In this document: piece after piece, positions 46,059 through 55,185 of the stretch
Layout: every line of letters begins with the position of its first letter
Position numbering within the stretch: the stretch's first letter is position 1
Assembly (NCBI RefSeq): GCF_900100885.1
Contig: NZ_LT629692.1
Coordinates: 496,001 to 560,000, forward strand
Direction: 5' to 3'
Source of the DNA: Microbacterium pygmaeum
GTDB lineage: Bacteria; Actinomycetota; Actinomycetes; Actinomycetales; Microbacteriaceae
DNA length: 64,000 nt
Notes under the pieces: generated by a model
Databases searched by the model: none
Seen by the model: only the letters and a program-made list of their open reading frames with translations
What the model was told of the DNA's origin: nothing
Program-made: the position numbers and the translations under genes

Positions 46059-47294
46059 TCAGCGGAACAGCAGCGCGCCGAACAGCCCGGACGGGCCCAG
46101 CAGCCAGAACAGCAGGAATCCCACCACCACGACGACCGTCACCCACGAGAACCGCCGGGTGAGGCGCCGGCCCGGAACCGCGACGCCGGGCGGCGGAGTC
46201 AACAGGCCCGCGGGCGCCGCGAACGGCAGCGGATCGCCCGGTGATGAGCCGATCGGATCGCCGATTCCGGCGGCGGTCGTGTCGTCGCCGGCCGAACCGA
46301 GCGAGGGCGTCGTGGCCGCGGCATCCGTCCGCAGACGCTCATCGCGCCATCTCGACCACTGGGCGAGCTTGTCCAGCGTCGCGGCGACCGCAGAAAAGAG
46401 CCACGCCCACGTCGCGGGGTCCACCGTGGAGAAGTCGCGCTTGCCGTAGAAGAAGAGCCAGTCATCGACGATCTCGACATCGAGTGCTGCGGCACTGTCG
46501 ATGAACCGCGCCATGATGTCGGGCGTGAACAGGTACAGCGCATCGCGCTCGTAGCCGGCCGGGCAGTACAGCGAGAAGTGCTGATCGAAGTCGCCTTCGA
46601 GACGCAGCCGCTGATCCTTGTCGAAGCTCGCCGGGAGGTTGGATGCTCCGAACAGGCCGTTGTTGCTCGTGGCATCGAGCACGATGTGCGGCAGCGGGAC
46701 GTCGAGCTTGATCGCGACGTATCCCCATTTATGGGTCGTGCGGTTCTTCCCCGAGCCGGTCGTGTACCGGTAGTTCCCGAATTCGACGAACCGCGGCTGC
46801 CGGCCCCGCACGAGATCACTGGACGCGCGTGAACCGCCGACGCCGAAGATCATGCCCGGCAGTGTGGGTGCCTGAAGACTGGGCATGTACGTCATCCCGT
46901 TCGCCGCGGCGAAGCGATCCAGCCGGTAGCGGCGCTCGTTCGCGCCGGCGGTTCCGCGGACGATCGCGACGATGATCAGGGCCAGGACACCGCCGACGAT
47001 CACGACGGGCAGGAACGCGCCGAGGCCGAGGAGCCACGGCGCTGCGGCGGAGTCGCTGCCGATCGAGAGGAACGCCGAGAACAGCGACGCGGCCATCGTC
47101 AGGAACACCGAGCCGAACATCACGAACACGACCGCGCCGATGATCACCGCGACGATGCTCGACCCAGCGCTGAACGCGGACCTGACCGCGCCGGAGTCCC
47201 GCATGCGCCGGGCGAACTCGCGCACCGCGGTCCGATCGACCGGCTCCACCAGTGGCCGGGCGTCGAAGGACACGGGCCGCGCGTCGCTCTGCAT
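46059..47294 (-). CDS. Membrane protein of unknown function
   Basis: 411 aa from ATG 47294. Two membrane helices (about 33-58 and 70-95) are followed by a large soluble domain (RYRLDRFAAANGMTYMP, YRYTTGSGKNRTTHKWGYVA, RLRLEGDFDQHFSLYCPAGYE). A Pro-rich linker leads to a C-terminal helix (about 388-408). The soluble domain resembles DUF3137-like proteins, but I am not certain. It is convergent with the repeat region and divergent from the acyl-CoA dehydrogenase gene. Confidence 0.8.
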   Translation of the reverse strand: MQSDARPVSFDARPLVEPVDRTAVREFARRMRDSGAVRSAFSAGSSIVAVIIGAVVFVMFGSVFLTMAASLFSAFLSIGSDSAAAPWLLGLGAFLPVVIVGGVLALIIVAIVRGTAGANERRYRLDRFAAANGMTYMPSLQAPTLPGMIFGVGGSRASSDLVRGRQPRFVEFGNYRYTTGSGKNRTTHKWGYVAIKLDVPLPHIVLDATSNNGLFGASNLPASFDKDQRLRLEGDFDQHFSLYCPAGYERDALYLFTPDIMARFIDSAAALDVEIVDDWLFFYGKRDFSTVDPATWAWLFSAVAATLDKLAQWSRWRDERLRTDAAATTPSLGSAGDDTTAAGIGDPIGSSPGDPLPFAAPAGLLTPPPGVAVPGRRLTRRFSWVTVVVVVGFLLFWLLGPSGLFGALLFR

Positions 47295-47367
47295 GGCTGC
47301 CACGCTACCCGGCAGCACGCGACCACCCGCGCGCGGCAGGATGGGAGAAGGCGACGAGGAGGTCAGC

Positions 47368-48570
47368 ATGACGAGCGATGCGAGACGCGACCCCGATGAC
47401 ATCGACGCGCTGCGCGCTGCGTCCGATGTCCTCGGCATCGATGAGCTGCTGAGCGATGAAGAGCGGGCGACGCGGACCCGCGTGCGTGCGTTCGTCGATG
47501 CAGAGATCCGGCCCGGTATCGGCGACTGGTTCGATCGCGGCCATTTCCCGGCAGAGCTTGCGCCGAAGCTCGGCGCCCTCGGTGTGCTCGGGATGAACCT
47601 CGACGGTTACGGATGCCCGAGCCGATCGTCCGTCGAGTACGGGCTGGCCGCGCTCGAGCTGGAGGCCGGCGATTCCGGCATCCGCACCTTCGTCTCCGTG
47701 CAGGGCTCGCTGGCGATGGGCTCCATCCATCGCTGGGGCAGCGACGAGCAGAGGCAGGAGTGGCTGCCCCGGATGGCTCGTGGTGAGGTGATCGGCAGCT
47801 TCGGGCTCACCGAGCCGGGCGCGGGATCCGATCCGTCCGCCATGCGGACGTATGCGCGCCGGAACGGCGAGGACTGGATCCTCACCGGGAGCAAACGCTG
47901 GATCGGCCTCGCCTCGATCGCGCAGCTCACGGTCGTCTGGGCGCAGACCGATGACGGTGTGCGCGGCTTCCTCGTCCCCACCGATGCGCCCGGGTTCCAC
48001 GTGAAACAGCTCGAGCGGAAAGGCTCGATGCGCGCGTCGATCCAGACCGAGCTGCACTTCGATGCAGTTCGGCTGCCGGCATCCGCGCTCCTTCCGGACG
48101 CGCGAGGGCTGCGCGGGCCGTTCTCAGCGCTCACCGAGGCCCGCTACGGCATCGTCTGGGGCGTGATGGGCGCCGCCCGTGACAGTTACGAGGCGGCCCT
48201 GCGATACTCGCTCGCTCGCGAGCAGTTTGGTCGGCCGATCGCCGCGTTCCAGCTGACCCAGCAGAAGCTCGTCGACATGGTGGTCGAGCTGCAGAAGGGA
48301 GCGCTCCTCGCGCTGCACCTCGGACGCAGGAAGGATGCCGGAACCCTCGACCCCGTACAGATCTCGCTCGGCAAGCTGAGCAATGTGCGCGAGGCGATCG
48401 CGATCGCCCGGGAAGCGCGCACGATCCTGGGCGGCAACGGGGTGCTACTGGAGCACTCGCCGATCCGGCACGCCGCGAACCTCGAGTCGGTGCGCACGTA
48501 CGAGGGGACCGATGAGGTGCACACGCTGATCCTGGGCCAGCACCTGACCGGGATACCGGCGTTCCGCTGA
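47368..48570 (+). CDS. Acyl-CoA dehydrogenase (glutaryl-CoA dehydrogenase-like)
   Basis: 400 aa from ATG 47368 with GAGGAGGT upstream. The FAD-binding GSFGLTEPGAGSDPSAM, the EARYGIVWG helix, the LAREQFGRPIAAFQ signature and the catalytic glutamate region RTYEGTDEVH are clear. It removes electrons from a CoA thioester; the sequence is closest in pattern to glutaryl-CoA dehydrogenases. No partner genes (ETF, thiolase) are nearby. Its codons for PGFHVKQ form a parS-like site (47993-48008). Confidence 0.93.
   Translation: MTSDARRDPDDIDALRAASDVLGIDELLSDEERATRTRVRAFVDAEIRPGIGDWFDRGHFPAELAPKLGALGVLGMNLDGYGCPSRSSVEYGLAALELEAGDSGIRTFVSVQGSLAMGSIHRWGSDEQRQEWLPRMARGEVIGSFGLTEPGAGSDPSAMRTYARRNGEDWILTGSKRWIGLASIAQLTVVWAQTDDGVRGFLVPTDAPGFHVKQLERKGSMRASIQTELHFDAVRLPASALLPDARGLRGPFSALTEARYGIVWGVMGAARDSYEAALRYSLAREQFGRPIAAFQLTQQKLVDMVVELQKGALLALHLGRRKDAGTLDPVQISLGKLSNVREAIAIAREARTILGGNGVLLEHSPIRHAANLESVRTYEGTDEVHTLILGQHLTGIPAFR
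47993..48008. promoter_or_regulatory. parS-like site inside the acyl-CoA dehydrogenase gene
   Basis: GGTTCCACGTGAAACA matches TGTTNCACGTGAAACA at 15 of 16 positions. It is 22.5 kb from the main parS cluster, within the coding sequence. Confidence 0.8.
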
Positions 48571-48632
48571 CGACGGCGGGGCCTCGGTTCCGCTGGCCCG
48601 CTGGTCTACCCCTCAACGATCGGCCCGGCTGC

Positions 48633-48703
48633 GCAGAACTCAGGAGAGACCGACGGTCCGGGGCGCTCGCCCCCGGCGTCGCGGCGTTTCTCCTGAGTTC
48701 TGC
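48633..48703. repeat. Long intergenic palindrome
   Basis: 15-bp perfect arms (GCAGAACTCAGGAGA at 48633-48647 and its complement at 48689-48703) flank a GC-rich inner hairpin around 48658-48676. It lies in the gap before the mannosidase gene. It may be a mobile palindromic element or a terminator for the acyl-CoA dehydrogenase gene. Confidence 0.7.
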
Positions 48704-48809
48704 ACTGCGAACGCCGCAGCCGGCGCCCGTTCCGCCGGCGACCGGGCTCACGTGTAGCCTCGATCGCGCCGATATCACCACGGCGGTGCCCGGCGGAAGG
48801 GATGACCGC

Positions 48810-51785
48810 ATGCCCGGTCTGGTCGCGGAACTGCTCGGCTATGCTGGGCGACAGCCCGCCGAGTACCGGCGCATCCTGCGCATCCGCGACGCGATCTACA
48901 CACCGCTTACGCAGCTGCGGGCCGAGATCCTCACCTCCGACGAGCCGATCCCCTTCGCCGAGATCGATCCCGCCGCGTTCCGCCCCCTCGGGCCGGGGAC
49001 CGCATGGGGCGAGACCTTCGACTGCGCCTGGCTGCGGATCACCGGCAGCATCCCGGCGCCGCGTCTCGCCGCCGATGAGGTCGTCATGCTCGGCATCCGC
49101 TCCGAGGGACTCCTGTACTCGGCCGCCGGCGACGTGCTCGACTCGGTCAGCACGGTCTGGATCCAGGGCGACCTGCCGCACGCCGGGGGGAAATACCGTC
49201 AGGTCCTGGTCGAGCCGGACGAGAACGGGCGCGTCGAATTCTACGCCGACGTCGCGTACAACGGCTGGCTGCTCTACGACGTGGGGAAGCCGATGTTCCA
49301 CGGCGCGCACGTCGCCCGCCGCGACGAGGACGTCTTCGGCCTCTACTACGACTACCTGACCCTGGCGGTGCTCGCCGACGCGACCGACGACACGGTGCTG
49401 GCGGCCCGGCTCACCCGCGACCTGCACGCGGCGTATGCGATGTTCCGCCGCGGCGAGCCGCGGATCGCACGCGACGCACTGGCCGCCGCGCTCGCCCTGC
49501 CCAGCACCGACTCCTTCGTCTACAGCGCGATCGGGCACGGGCACCTCGACATGGCCTGGCTCTGGCCGCTGCGCGAGACGCGACGCAAGGCGGCGCGCAC
49601 CTACGCCCGCGCGCTGAACACCATCGACCGCACCGACGACTACCTGTACGGCACCAGCCAGCCGCAGCAGATGCAGTGGATGAAGCAGGAGCATCCGGCG
49701 CTGTTCGAGCGGATGAAGGATGCTGTGGCCGCCGGTCGCATGGAGCTGCAGGGCGCCTTCTGGATCGAGCCGGACACCAACCTCCCGAGCGGCGAGTCGC
49801 TCGTGCGCCAGGCGCTGCACGGCCGGCGGTTTCTCGAGCAGGAGTTCGGGATCGCCCGGGAGGACATGCGCCTGTGCTGGCTGCCGGACACCTTCGGGTA
49901 CAACGGCAACCTGCCGCAGATCCTGCGCAAGAGCGGCATGGACTGGTTCCAGACCATCAAGCTCGCCTGGAACAAGGTGAACGTGTTCCCGCATCGGACG
50001 TTCCACTGGCAGGGCATCGATGGGTCGACGGTCCTCGTGCACATGCCGCCCGAGGGCGACTACAACAGCCGGGGCGCCGCCGACGGTCTGCTCCGCGGCA
50101 TCCGGCAGTATCCAGAGCGCGATCTCGACACCGCGCTGCTGGTCTACGGGGCGGGCGACGGCGGCGGCGGACCGGGCGAGGTGCACCTCGAGGTCACCCG
50201 CCGCGAGCAGGATCTGCGCGGACTGCCGAAGGTGCAGTACGCCACCGCCGACAGCTTCTTCCGCGCGCTCGAGCAGCGCGAGATCGCGCACACTCACGTC
50301 GGCGAGCTGTACCTCGAGACGCATCAGGGCACGTACACGACCCAGGGAGCGATCAAGAAGTACAACCGGATGCTGGAGCGCAAGCTCCACAACGCCGAGG
50401 CGCTCGCCGTGCTCACCGGCGGCGCTGACGCCCACGCGCTCGATGCGCATTGGAAGACGGTCCTGCTGAACCAGTTCCACGACATCATCCCGGGCTCGTC
50501 GATCGCGCGCGTCAACGCCGAAGCCGTGGAGGCGTACCGCGAGGTCGATGCGGAGCTCGATGTCCACATCGCGGACCTCCTCGGGCGGCTCCCGGGCGGA
50601 GGCGACCCGTCGACGAGCGCGGGGGCGAACGGCAACGGGTCGATGACTGCGCTGAATCTCGCACCCGTCGCCCGCCGGGAGTTCGTGAAGGTCGGGGGCG
50701 AGTGGATGCATGTTGAGGTCGGTCCGTACGCGGCATCCGCCCTCCACCCCGCGCCGGCCATGCCGGACCTGTCGCACACGGCCGACAGCATGACCAACAG
50801 GCTGCTCACGCTGCGGTTCGCGCCGACCGGCGAGATCGCGTCGTGCATCGACGCTGACGGCCGCGAGCACGCCGGGCAGGGGCTGGGCCGCCTGGTCGTG
50901 TTCCGCGATCCGTTCCAGTTCCCGTTCGACGCGTGGGACATCGACCGGAACTACCGGGACCTGCCGTCGGTCACCCTTGTGCCGAGCGAGGTGCGCACCG
51001 CGATCGAGGGACCGCGTGTCGTGCGCTACCAGGTGTACCGCGCTCCGAAGGTGACCGTGCACCAGCGCGTCGTGCTCGAGGCCGACAGCGCGCTCGTCCG
51101 GTTCGAGACGGTCGTGGACTGGCGGGAGAAGCACCGGATGCTGCGGGCCGAATTCCTTCCGTCGCGGTACGGTCCCGCGGCCCTGTGCGAGATCCAGTTC
51201 GGTCACATCGGCCGCCCGACGACGGAGCGAGACTCGGTCGAAAAGGCGCAGTTCGAAGTGTGCGCGCACAAGTGGATCTGCGTCCAGGACGACAGTGGCG
51301 GCTTCGCGCTGCTCAACGACGGGAAGTACGGGCATCGCGCCAAGAACGGCCTGATCAGCCTCAATCTGCTGCGCTCGCCGACCTTCCCAGACAAGACCGC
51401 CGATCGCGGCACGCACGAGTTCACCTACGCGTTCCTGCCCTTCGAACCGAATGATCTCCCGAGCGTGATCGCCGCGGGATACCGCCTCAACGACCCCCTC
51501 CTGGTCGGCGCAGCCGCGGCATTCGAGAGCGCGGTGGCGGTGGACGGCGACGCCGTGCTCGTCGAGACGATCAAGCCCGCCGAGGACGGGAACGGGGTGA
51601 TCCTCCGGCTGTTCGAGAGCCTCGGCAAGCCGACGACGACCGCCCTGCGCACGACGCTGCCGTACGCGAGGGCGATCGAGACGGATCTTCTCGAAACGCC
51701 GATCGGCGATGGCGCGCTCGATCTCGACGGCCTGGAATTCGGGCCGTTCGAGATCAAGACGATCAGGCTGGAAATCCGAACGTGA
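48810..51785 (+). CDS. Alpha-mannosidase, glycoside hydrolase family 38
   Basis: 991 aa from ATG 48810, with GGAAGGGA seven bases upstream; GTG 48786 is less likely. The GH38 zinc site motif GHGHLDMAWLWPLRET and the nucleophile region CWLPDTFGYNGNLPQIL are intact, with the second metal region HDIIPGSS (histidine of NQFHDIIPGS). No signal peptide is seen, so it acts in the cytoplasm on imported mannosides. The transporter gene that follows overlaps its stop by GTGA, strongly suggesting a joint uptake-hydrolysis unit. Confidence 0.95.
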   Translation: MPGLVAELLGYAGRQPAEYRRILRIRDAIYTPLTQLRAEILTSDEPIPFAEIDPAAFRPLGPGTAWGETFDCAWLRITGSIPAPRLAADEVVMLGIRSEGLLYSAAGDVLDSVSTVWIQGDLPHAGGKYRQVLVEPDENGRVEFYADVAYNGWLLYDVGKPMFHGAHVARRDEDVFGLYYDYLTLAVLADATDDTVLAARLTRDLHAAYAMFRRGEPRIARDALAAALALPSTDSFVYSAIGHGHLDMAWLWPLRETRRKAARTYARALNTIDRTDDYLYGTSQPQQMQWMKQEHPALFERMKDAVAAGRMELQGAFWIEPDTNLPSGESLVRQALHGRRFLEQEFGIAREDMRLCWLPDTFGYNGNLPQILRKSGMDWFQTIKLAWNKVNVFPHRTFHWQGIDGSTVLVHMPPEGDYNSRGAADGLLRGIRQYPERDLDTALLVYGAGDGGGGPGEVHLEVTRREQDLRGLPKVQYATADSFFRALEQREIAHTHVGELYLETHQGTYTTQGAIKKYNRMLERKLHNAEALAVLTGGADAHALDAHWKTVLLNQFHDIIPGSSIARVNAEAVEAYREVDAELDVHIADLLGRLPGGGDPSTSAGANGNGSMTALNLAPVARREFVKVGGEWMHVEVGPYAASALHPAPAMPDLSHTADSMTNRLLTLRFAPTGEIASCIDADGREHAGQGLGRLVVFRDPFQFPFDAWDIDRNYRDLPSVTLVPSEVRTAIEGPRVVRYQVYRAPKVTVHQRVVLEADSALVRFETVVDWREKHRMLRAEFLPSRYGPAALCEIQFGHIGRPTTERDSVEKAQFEVCAHKWICVQDDSGGFALLNDGKYGHRAKNGLISLNLLRSPTFPDKTADRGTHEFTYAFLPFEPNDLPSVIAAGYRLNDPLLVGAAAAFESAVAVDGDAVLVETIKPAEDGNGVILRLFESLGKPTTTALRTTLPYARAIETDLLETPIGDGALDLDGLEFGPFEIKTIRLEIRT

Positions 51786-53188
51786 CGCAGCCAGGCACCA
51801 TCGAGTCCGGCGCGATCACCACACCGACCGGTCGGGTCCTGAGTCCCCGCGCGCAGCGCACGTCCATCGTCGTGGCCGGGTTCGGCCAGAACATCGTCCT
51901 GACCACGGTGACGACGTTCATCCTGGTGTACTTGCTGCAGTACGCGCACATCAGCGTCGAGGGCACGGTGGTCGTCACCGCGATCATCACGGTCGCGAAG
52001 CTCGCCGACGCGATCAGCGACCCGGTCATGGGCAGCATCGTCGACATGACCCGGTCGCGCTGGGGCAAGATGCGGCCGTACATCCTGTTCTCGGCATTGC
52101 CGGTCGCGGTCCTGTCGACCCTGCTCTTCGCGATCCCGGACATCTCCGAAGGCGGCAGGCTGCTGTTCTTCGGCGTCTGCTACTTCCTCTGGGGCTTCTC
52201 GTACACGGTCTGCGACGTCCCCTTCTGGGGGCTCATCGGCTCGGCGTTCCCTGATTCGCGCGAGCGCACCGGCGTGATCTCGCACGTCCGGTCCTTCGGT
52301 GCGATCGCTCTCGGACTGGCCACACTGGGGATGCCGTGGCTGGCCCTCGCGCTGAGCTTCTCGTCCGAGACGACGGCGACCGGCTGGACGCTCGCGGTGG
52401 CCGCGGCATCCGTCCTGGGAATGGCCATGTTCCTGCTCGCCTTCTTCAACACACGCGAGAAGGCGCGCGGTGATCGTGAGCGGCTGACGTTCCGGCAGCT
52501 GTTCACCACGCTGTTCCAGAACACTCCCCTGCTGATGGTGCTGCTCGGGTCGGTGCTCGGCTTCGGCCGGTACATCGTGCAGGCGGGCGGTGCCGTCTTC
52601 GTGGTGATCGCCTACGGCAACGAGGCGTACTTCACGCTGATCGGCGCAGCGATCATCGTCGGCATGGTGCTCTCGTCGTTCCTCACACCGGTGATCCTGC
52701 GGGTGATGACCGGGAAGTCTCTGATCCTGTGGAGCTCGCTGGCGGGCGCGGTCTTCTCCGTGCTGATGTACCTCGTCGGCTTCCAGAGCATCGTCCTGAT
52801 GATGGTCTTCATCTTCCTCACCGGCCTCACCCTGGGCATCTTCGTGGTCGTCCAGACGACGATGATCGCCGACGCGGTCGATGACATCGAGCAGCGCACG
52901 GGCGTGCGCAACGACGGCATCTCGTTCTCGACGCTCACGTTCGTCTCGAAGGTCATGAGCGCCCTGGCAGTGCTCGTGTTCGGCGTGTTCATCGTCCTCG
53001 CCGGCTACGAGGCAGGCGTCGTGGTCACGCCCGAGATGCAGAACACCGTCTTCATCGCGATCACCCTGGTCCCGGCGGTCAGCTGCGTGCTCTCGGCGGT
53101 GCCGTTCCTGTTCTACCGCCTCGGCGGTCCGGTGTCGGGGCGCGTCGAGAACCGCGATTCGGGGCGCAACTCGTCCGTTGGGGCGTGA
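51782..53188 (+). CDS. GPH family (MFS) sugar transporter
   Basis: 468 aa with 12 membrane helices. Family motifs DAISDPVMGSIVDMTRSRWGK and WGFSYTVCDVPFWGLIG identify a glycoside-pentoside-hexuronide:cation symporter. Coupled by GTGA overlap to the alpha-mannosidase, so a mannose-containing oligosaccharide is the likely cargo (inference). The last ten or so residues and the stop codon lie in a nested palindrome (53157-53223). Confidence 0.93.
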   Translation: MTQPGTIESGAITTPTGRVLSPRAQRTSIVVAGFGQNIVLTTVTTFILVYLLQYAHISVEGTVVVTAIITVAKLADAISDPVMGSIVDMTRSRWGKMRPYILFSALPVAVLSTLLFAIPDISEGGRLLFFGVCYFLWGFSYTVCDVPFWGLIGSAFPDSRERTGVISHVRSFGAIALGLATLGMPWLALALSFSSETTATGWTLAVAAASVLGMAMFLLAFFNTREKARGDRERLTFRQLFTTLFQNTPLLMVLLGSVLGFGRYIVQAGGAVFVVIAYGNEAYFTLIGAAIIVGMVLSSFLTPVILRVMTGKSLILWSSLAGAVFSVLMYLVGFQSIVLMMVFIFLTGLTLGIFVVVQTTMIADAVDDIEQRTGVRNDGISFSTLTFVSKVMSALAVLVFGVFIVLAGYEAGVVVTPEMQNTVFIAITLVPAVSCVLSAVPFLFYRLGGPVSGRVENRDSGRNSSVGA

Positions 53189-53223
53189 TTTTCACGCCCC
53201 AGAGGGCAGAACGCGCCCCGAAT
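53157..53223. repeat. Nested palindrome over the transporter stop codon
   Basis: Outer arms ATTCGGGGCGC (53157-53167) and GCGCCCCGAAT (53213-53223) are perfect. An inner 10-bp stem TGGGGCGTGA / TCACGCCCCA (53179-53188, 53192-53201) has a 3-base loop. The transporter TGA is inside the inner stem. It can also act as a terminator. Confidence 0.75.
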
Positions 53224-53281
53224 GCCGAGATGAAGGGGTGAGGGCAGACATCACGAGTTCGGCTGCGCGGGCGGCATCCGC

Positions 53282-53398
53282 TAGACTGTCGAGGTTGTCC
53301 GGCAGCGCCCCAGTGCGCGGAAGTCCGGGACACGTGCACACACCCTCCTGCTGTCGAGAGATGCTCGGCGGCCGTTCTAGTCCGAAGGAGGTGGGTTA
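53282..53398 (+). promoter_or_regulatory. rpsF promoter and structured leader
   Basis: TAGACT (53282-53287) fits a -10 box, giving a leader of about 105 nt. CACCCTCCT (53341-53349) can pair, with one bulge, with AGGAGGTG (53386-53393), the ribosome binding site of rpsF. Such an arrangement fits translational feedback by S6:S18, known for rpsF operons, but I cannot confirm the conserved motif. Confidence 0.45.
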
Positions 53399-53782
53399 GT
53401 GACGCACCAGTACGAACTCATGGTCATTCTGAACCCCGAGATCGATGAGCGACAGGTCCCCGCGACCCTCGACAAGTTCCTGAAGGTCATCACGACCGAC
53501 GGTGGCTCGATCGACAACATCGACATTTGGGGCCGTCGCCGTCTCGCGTACGAGATCCAGAAGAAGAACGAGGGCGTCTACGCCGTCGTCGCGTTCACGG
53601 CCACCAGCGCCGCGACGCAGGAGCTCGACCGCCAGCTCGGCCTCAGCGAGCAGGTCATGCGCACCAAGGTGCTCCGCGCCGAGGACGCGATCGCGATGAT
53701 CGCCTCCGAGAAGCAGCGTGCCGACGAGAAGGCCGCCCGCAAGGCAGCCCGCCCCGCGAAGCCCGTCAAGCAGGACGCGTAA
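53399..53782 (+). CDS. rpsF: Ribosomal protein bS6
   Basis: 127 aa from GTG 53399, with AAGGAGG eight bases upstream. MTHQYELMVILNPEIDERQ and the IWGRRRLAYEIQKKNEGVY segment define bS6. A Lys/Ala-rich tail (KAARKAARPAKPVKQDA) is longer than in E. coli. First gene of rpsF-ssb-rpsR-rplI. Confidence 0.97.
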   Translation: MTHQYELMVILNPEIDERQVPATLDKFLKVITTDGGSIDNIDIWGRRRLAYEIQKKNEGVYAVVAFTATSAATQELDRQLGLSEQVMRTKVLRAEDAIAMIASEKQRADEKAARKAARPAKPVKQDA

Positions 53783-53787
53783 CGACG

Positions 53788-54294
53788 ATGGCCGGCGAGA
53801 CGATCATCACCGTCGTGGGAAACCTCACGGCTGATCCCGAACTGCGGTACACGCAGAACGGACTCCCCGTCGCGAACTTCACGATCGCGTCGACGCCGCG
53901 CAACTTCGACCGTGCCACGAGCGAGTGGAAGGACGGCGAAGCGCTGTTCCTCCGCGCGAGCGTCTGGCGCGAGTTCGCCGAGCACGTCGCCGGATCGCTG
54001 ACCAAGGGCTCCCGCGTCGTTGCGACCGGGCGCCTGAAGCAGCGCTCCTACGAGACGAAGGAAGGCGAGAAGCGCACTTCCATCGAGCTCGAGGTCGACG
54101 AGATCGGCCCCTCGCTGCGCTACGCCACCGCTCAGGTGACGCGTGCGGCCGGCGGCGGCAGCGGCGGCGGACAGTCCCGCGGCCAGGTCGCCGATGAGCC
54201 GTGGTCGACCCCCGGCACGCCCGCTGCTCCGGCAGCAGGCGGCGGCGACTCGTGGGCTGCCCCCGGCGCTTACGGCGACGACACCCCGTTTTAG
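53788..54294 (+). CDS. ssb: Single-stranded DNA-binding protein
   Basis: 168 aa. The OB fold spans about 1-110 (TVVGNLTADPELRYT, FLRASVWREFAEHVA, ATGRLKQRSY). A Gly/Ser-rich linker leads to an acidic tip DDTPF, a match to the DDIPF-type tail that recruits repair and replication proteins. It lies 5 bp after rpsF. Confidence 0.97.
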   Translation: MAGETIITVVGNLTADPELRYTQNGLPVANFTIASTPRNFDRATSEWKDGEALFLRASVWREFAEHVAGSLTKGSRVVATGRLKQRSYETKEGEKRTSIELEVDEIGPSLRYATAQVTRAAGGGSGGGQSRGQVADEPWSTPGTPAAPAAGGGDSWAAPGAYGDDTPF

Positions 54295-54320
54295 ACAGAA
54301 CAACTCTTAAGGAATTCAAC

Positions 54321-54575
54321 ATGGCTGGAAAGTCAAGCGGCGACCGCCGCAAGCCGCGGAAGGGTGGCAAGCCCACCGCTCCGGCGAAGCCGACCCGCGT
54401 CGGTCTCATCGATTACAAGGACGTCGCGACGCTCCGCAAGTTCATCTCGGAGCGCGGGAAGATCCGCGCCCGTCGTATCACCGGTGTCTCCGTGCAGGAG
54501 CAGCGCCTCATCGCACGCGCCATCAAGAACGCGCGCGAGATGGCGCTTCTGCCCTACGCCGGCGCCGGCAGGTAG
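54321..54575 (+). CDS. rpsR: Ribosomal protein bS18
   Basis: 84 aa with TAAGGA upstream. IDYKDVATLRKFISERGKI and RRITGVSVQEQRLIARAIK are diagnostic. The N-terminus is basic and lacks the Cys zinc motif, as in the zinc-independent paralogue class; whether another rpsR exists elsewhere is unknown. Confidence 0.97.
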   Translation: MAGKSSGDRRKPRKGGKPTAPAKPTRVGLIDYKDVATLRKFISERGKIRARRITGVSVQEQRLIARAIKNAREMALLPYAGAGR

Positions 54576-54583
54576 GAACCGAT

Positions 54584-55036
54584 ATGTCGAAGCTGATTCT
54601 CACGAACGAGGTCGCCGGGCTCGGTAGCGCCGGTGACGTCATCGAGGTCAAGGACGGGTACGCCCGCAACTACCTCATCCCCCAGGGCTTCGCCGTGGCG
54701 TGGTCGCGCGGTGGCGAGAAGCAGGTCGCGTCGATTCGCGCGGCCCGTGAGTCGCGTGCGATCCACGACCACGAAGAGGCCGTGGCGCTCAAGGACGCGC
54801 TCGAGTCCAACAAGGTCAAGCTCGCCGTCAAGGCCGGCAACGAGGGTCGCCTGTTCGGCTCCGTCAAGACCGAGCACGTGGCCGAGGCCGTCAAGGCCGC
54901 CGGCCTGGGCGACCTGGACAAGCGCAAGATCCACATCACCTCCCCGATCAAGTCGGTCGGCGAGCACGAGGCGACGATCCGCCTCCGCGATGACCTCACC
55001 GCTGTGATCACCCTTCAGGTGGTCGCTGCGAAGTAG
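54584..55036 (+). CDS. rplI: Ribosomal protein bL9
   Basis: 150 aa. The signature GSAGDVIEVKDGYARNYLIPQG is present, followed by the connecting helix and the C-terminal domain. It starts eight bases after the rpsR stop. It closes the rpsF operon before a hairpin. Confidence 0.97.
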   Translation: MSKLILTNEVAGLGSAGDVIEVKDGYARNYLIPQGFAVAWSRGGEKQVASIRAARESRAIHDHEEAVALKDALESNKVKLAVKAGNEGRLFGSVKTEHVAEAVKAAGLGDLDKRKIHITSPIKSVGEHEATIRLRDDLTAVITLQVVAAK

Positions 55037-55070
55037 TCGCTCGTCGGTCCGCGCTTGCGCAGGGCATGAC

Positions 55071-55126
55071 GGATGCCGCGAACCCATCCTCCCCCCGAGG
55101 GAGGCGGGTCCGCGGCATCCGCTTTT
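55071..55126 (+). terminator. Terminator after rplI
   Basis: GGATGCCGCG (55071-55080) pairs with CGCGGCATCC (55111-55120), with an inner CCTCCCC/GAGGGAGG hairpin, followed by GCTTTT. Confidence 0.75.
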
Positions 55127-55185
55127 CTGCCGACCGCGGGGTGAGCGGGCGAGCCGTTCCAGGCATGGACGGCTCGCCTGTCACC

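Noticed and set aside
48606..51416. 936-codon minus-strand frame opposite the alpha-mannosidase
   Set aside because: Antisense shadow; all conserved motifs are on the plus strand.
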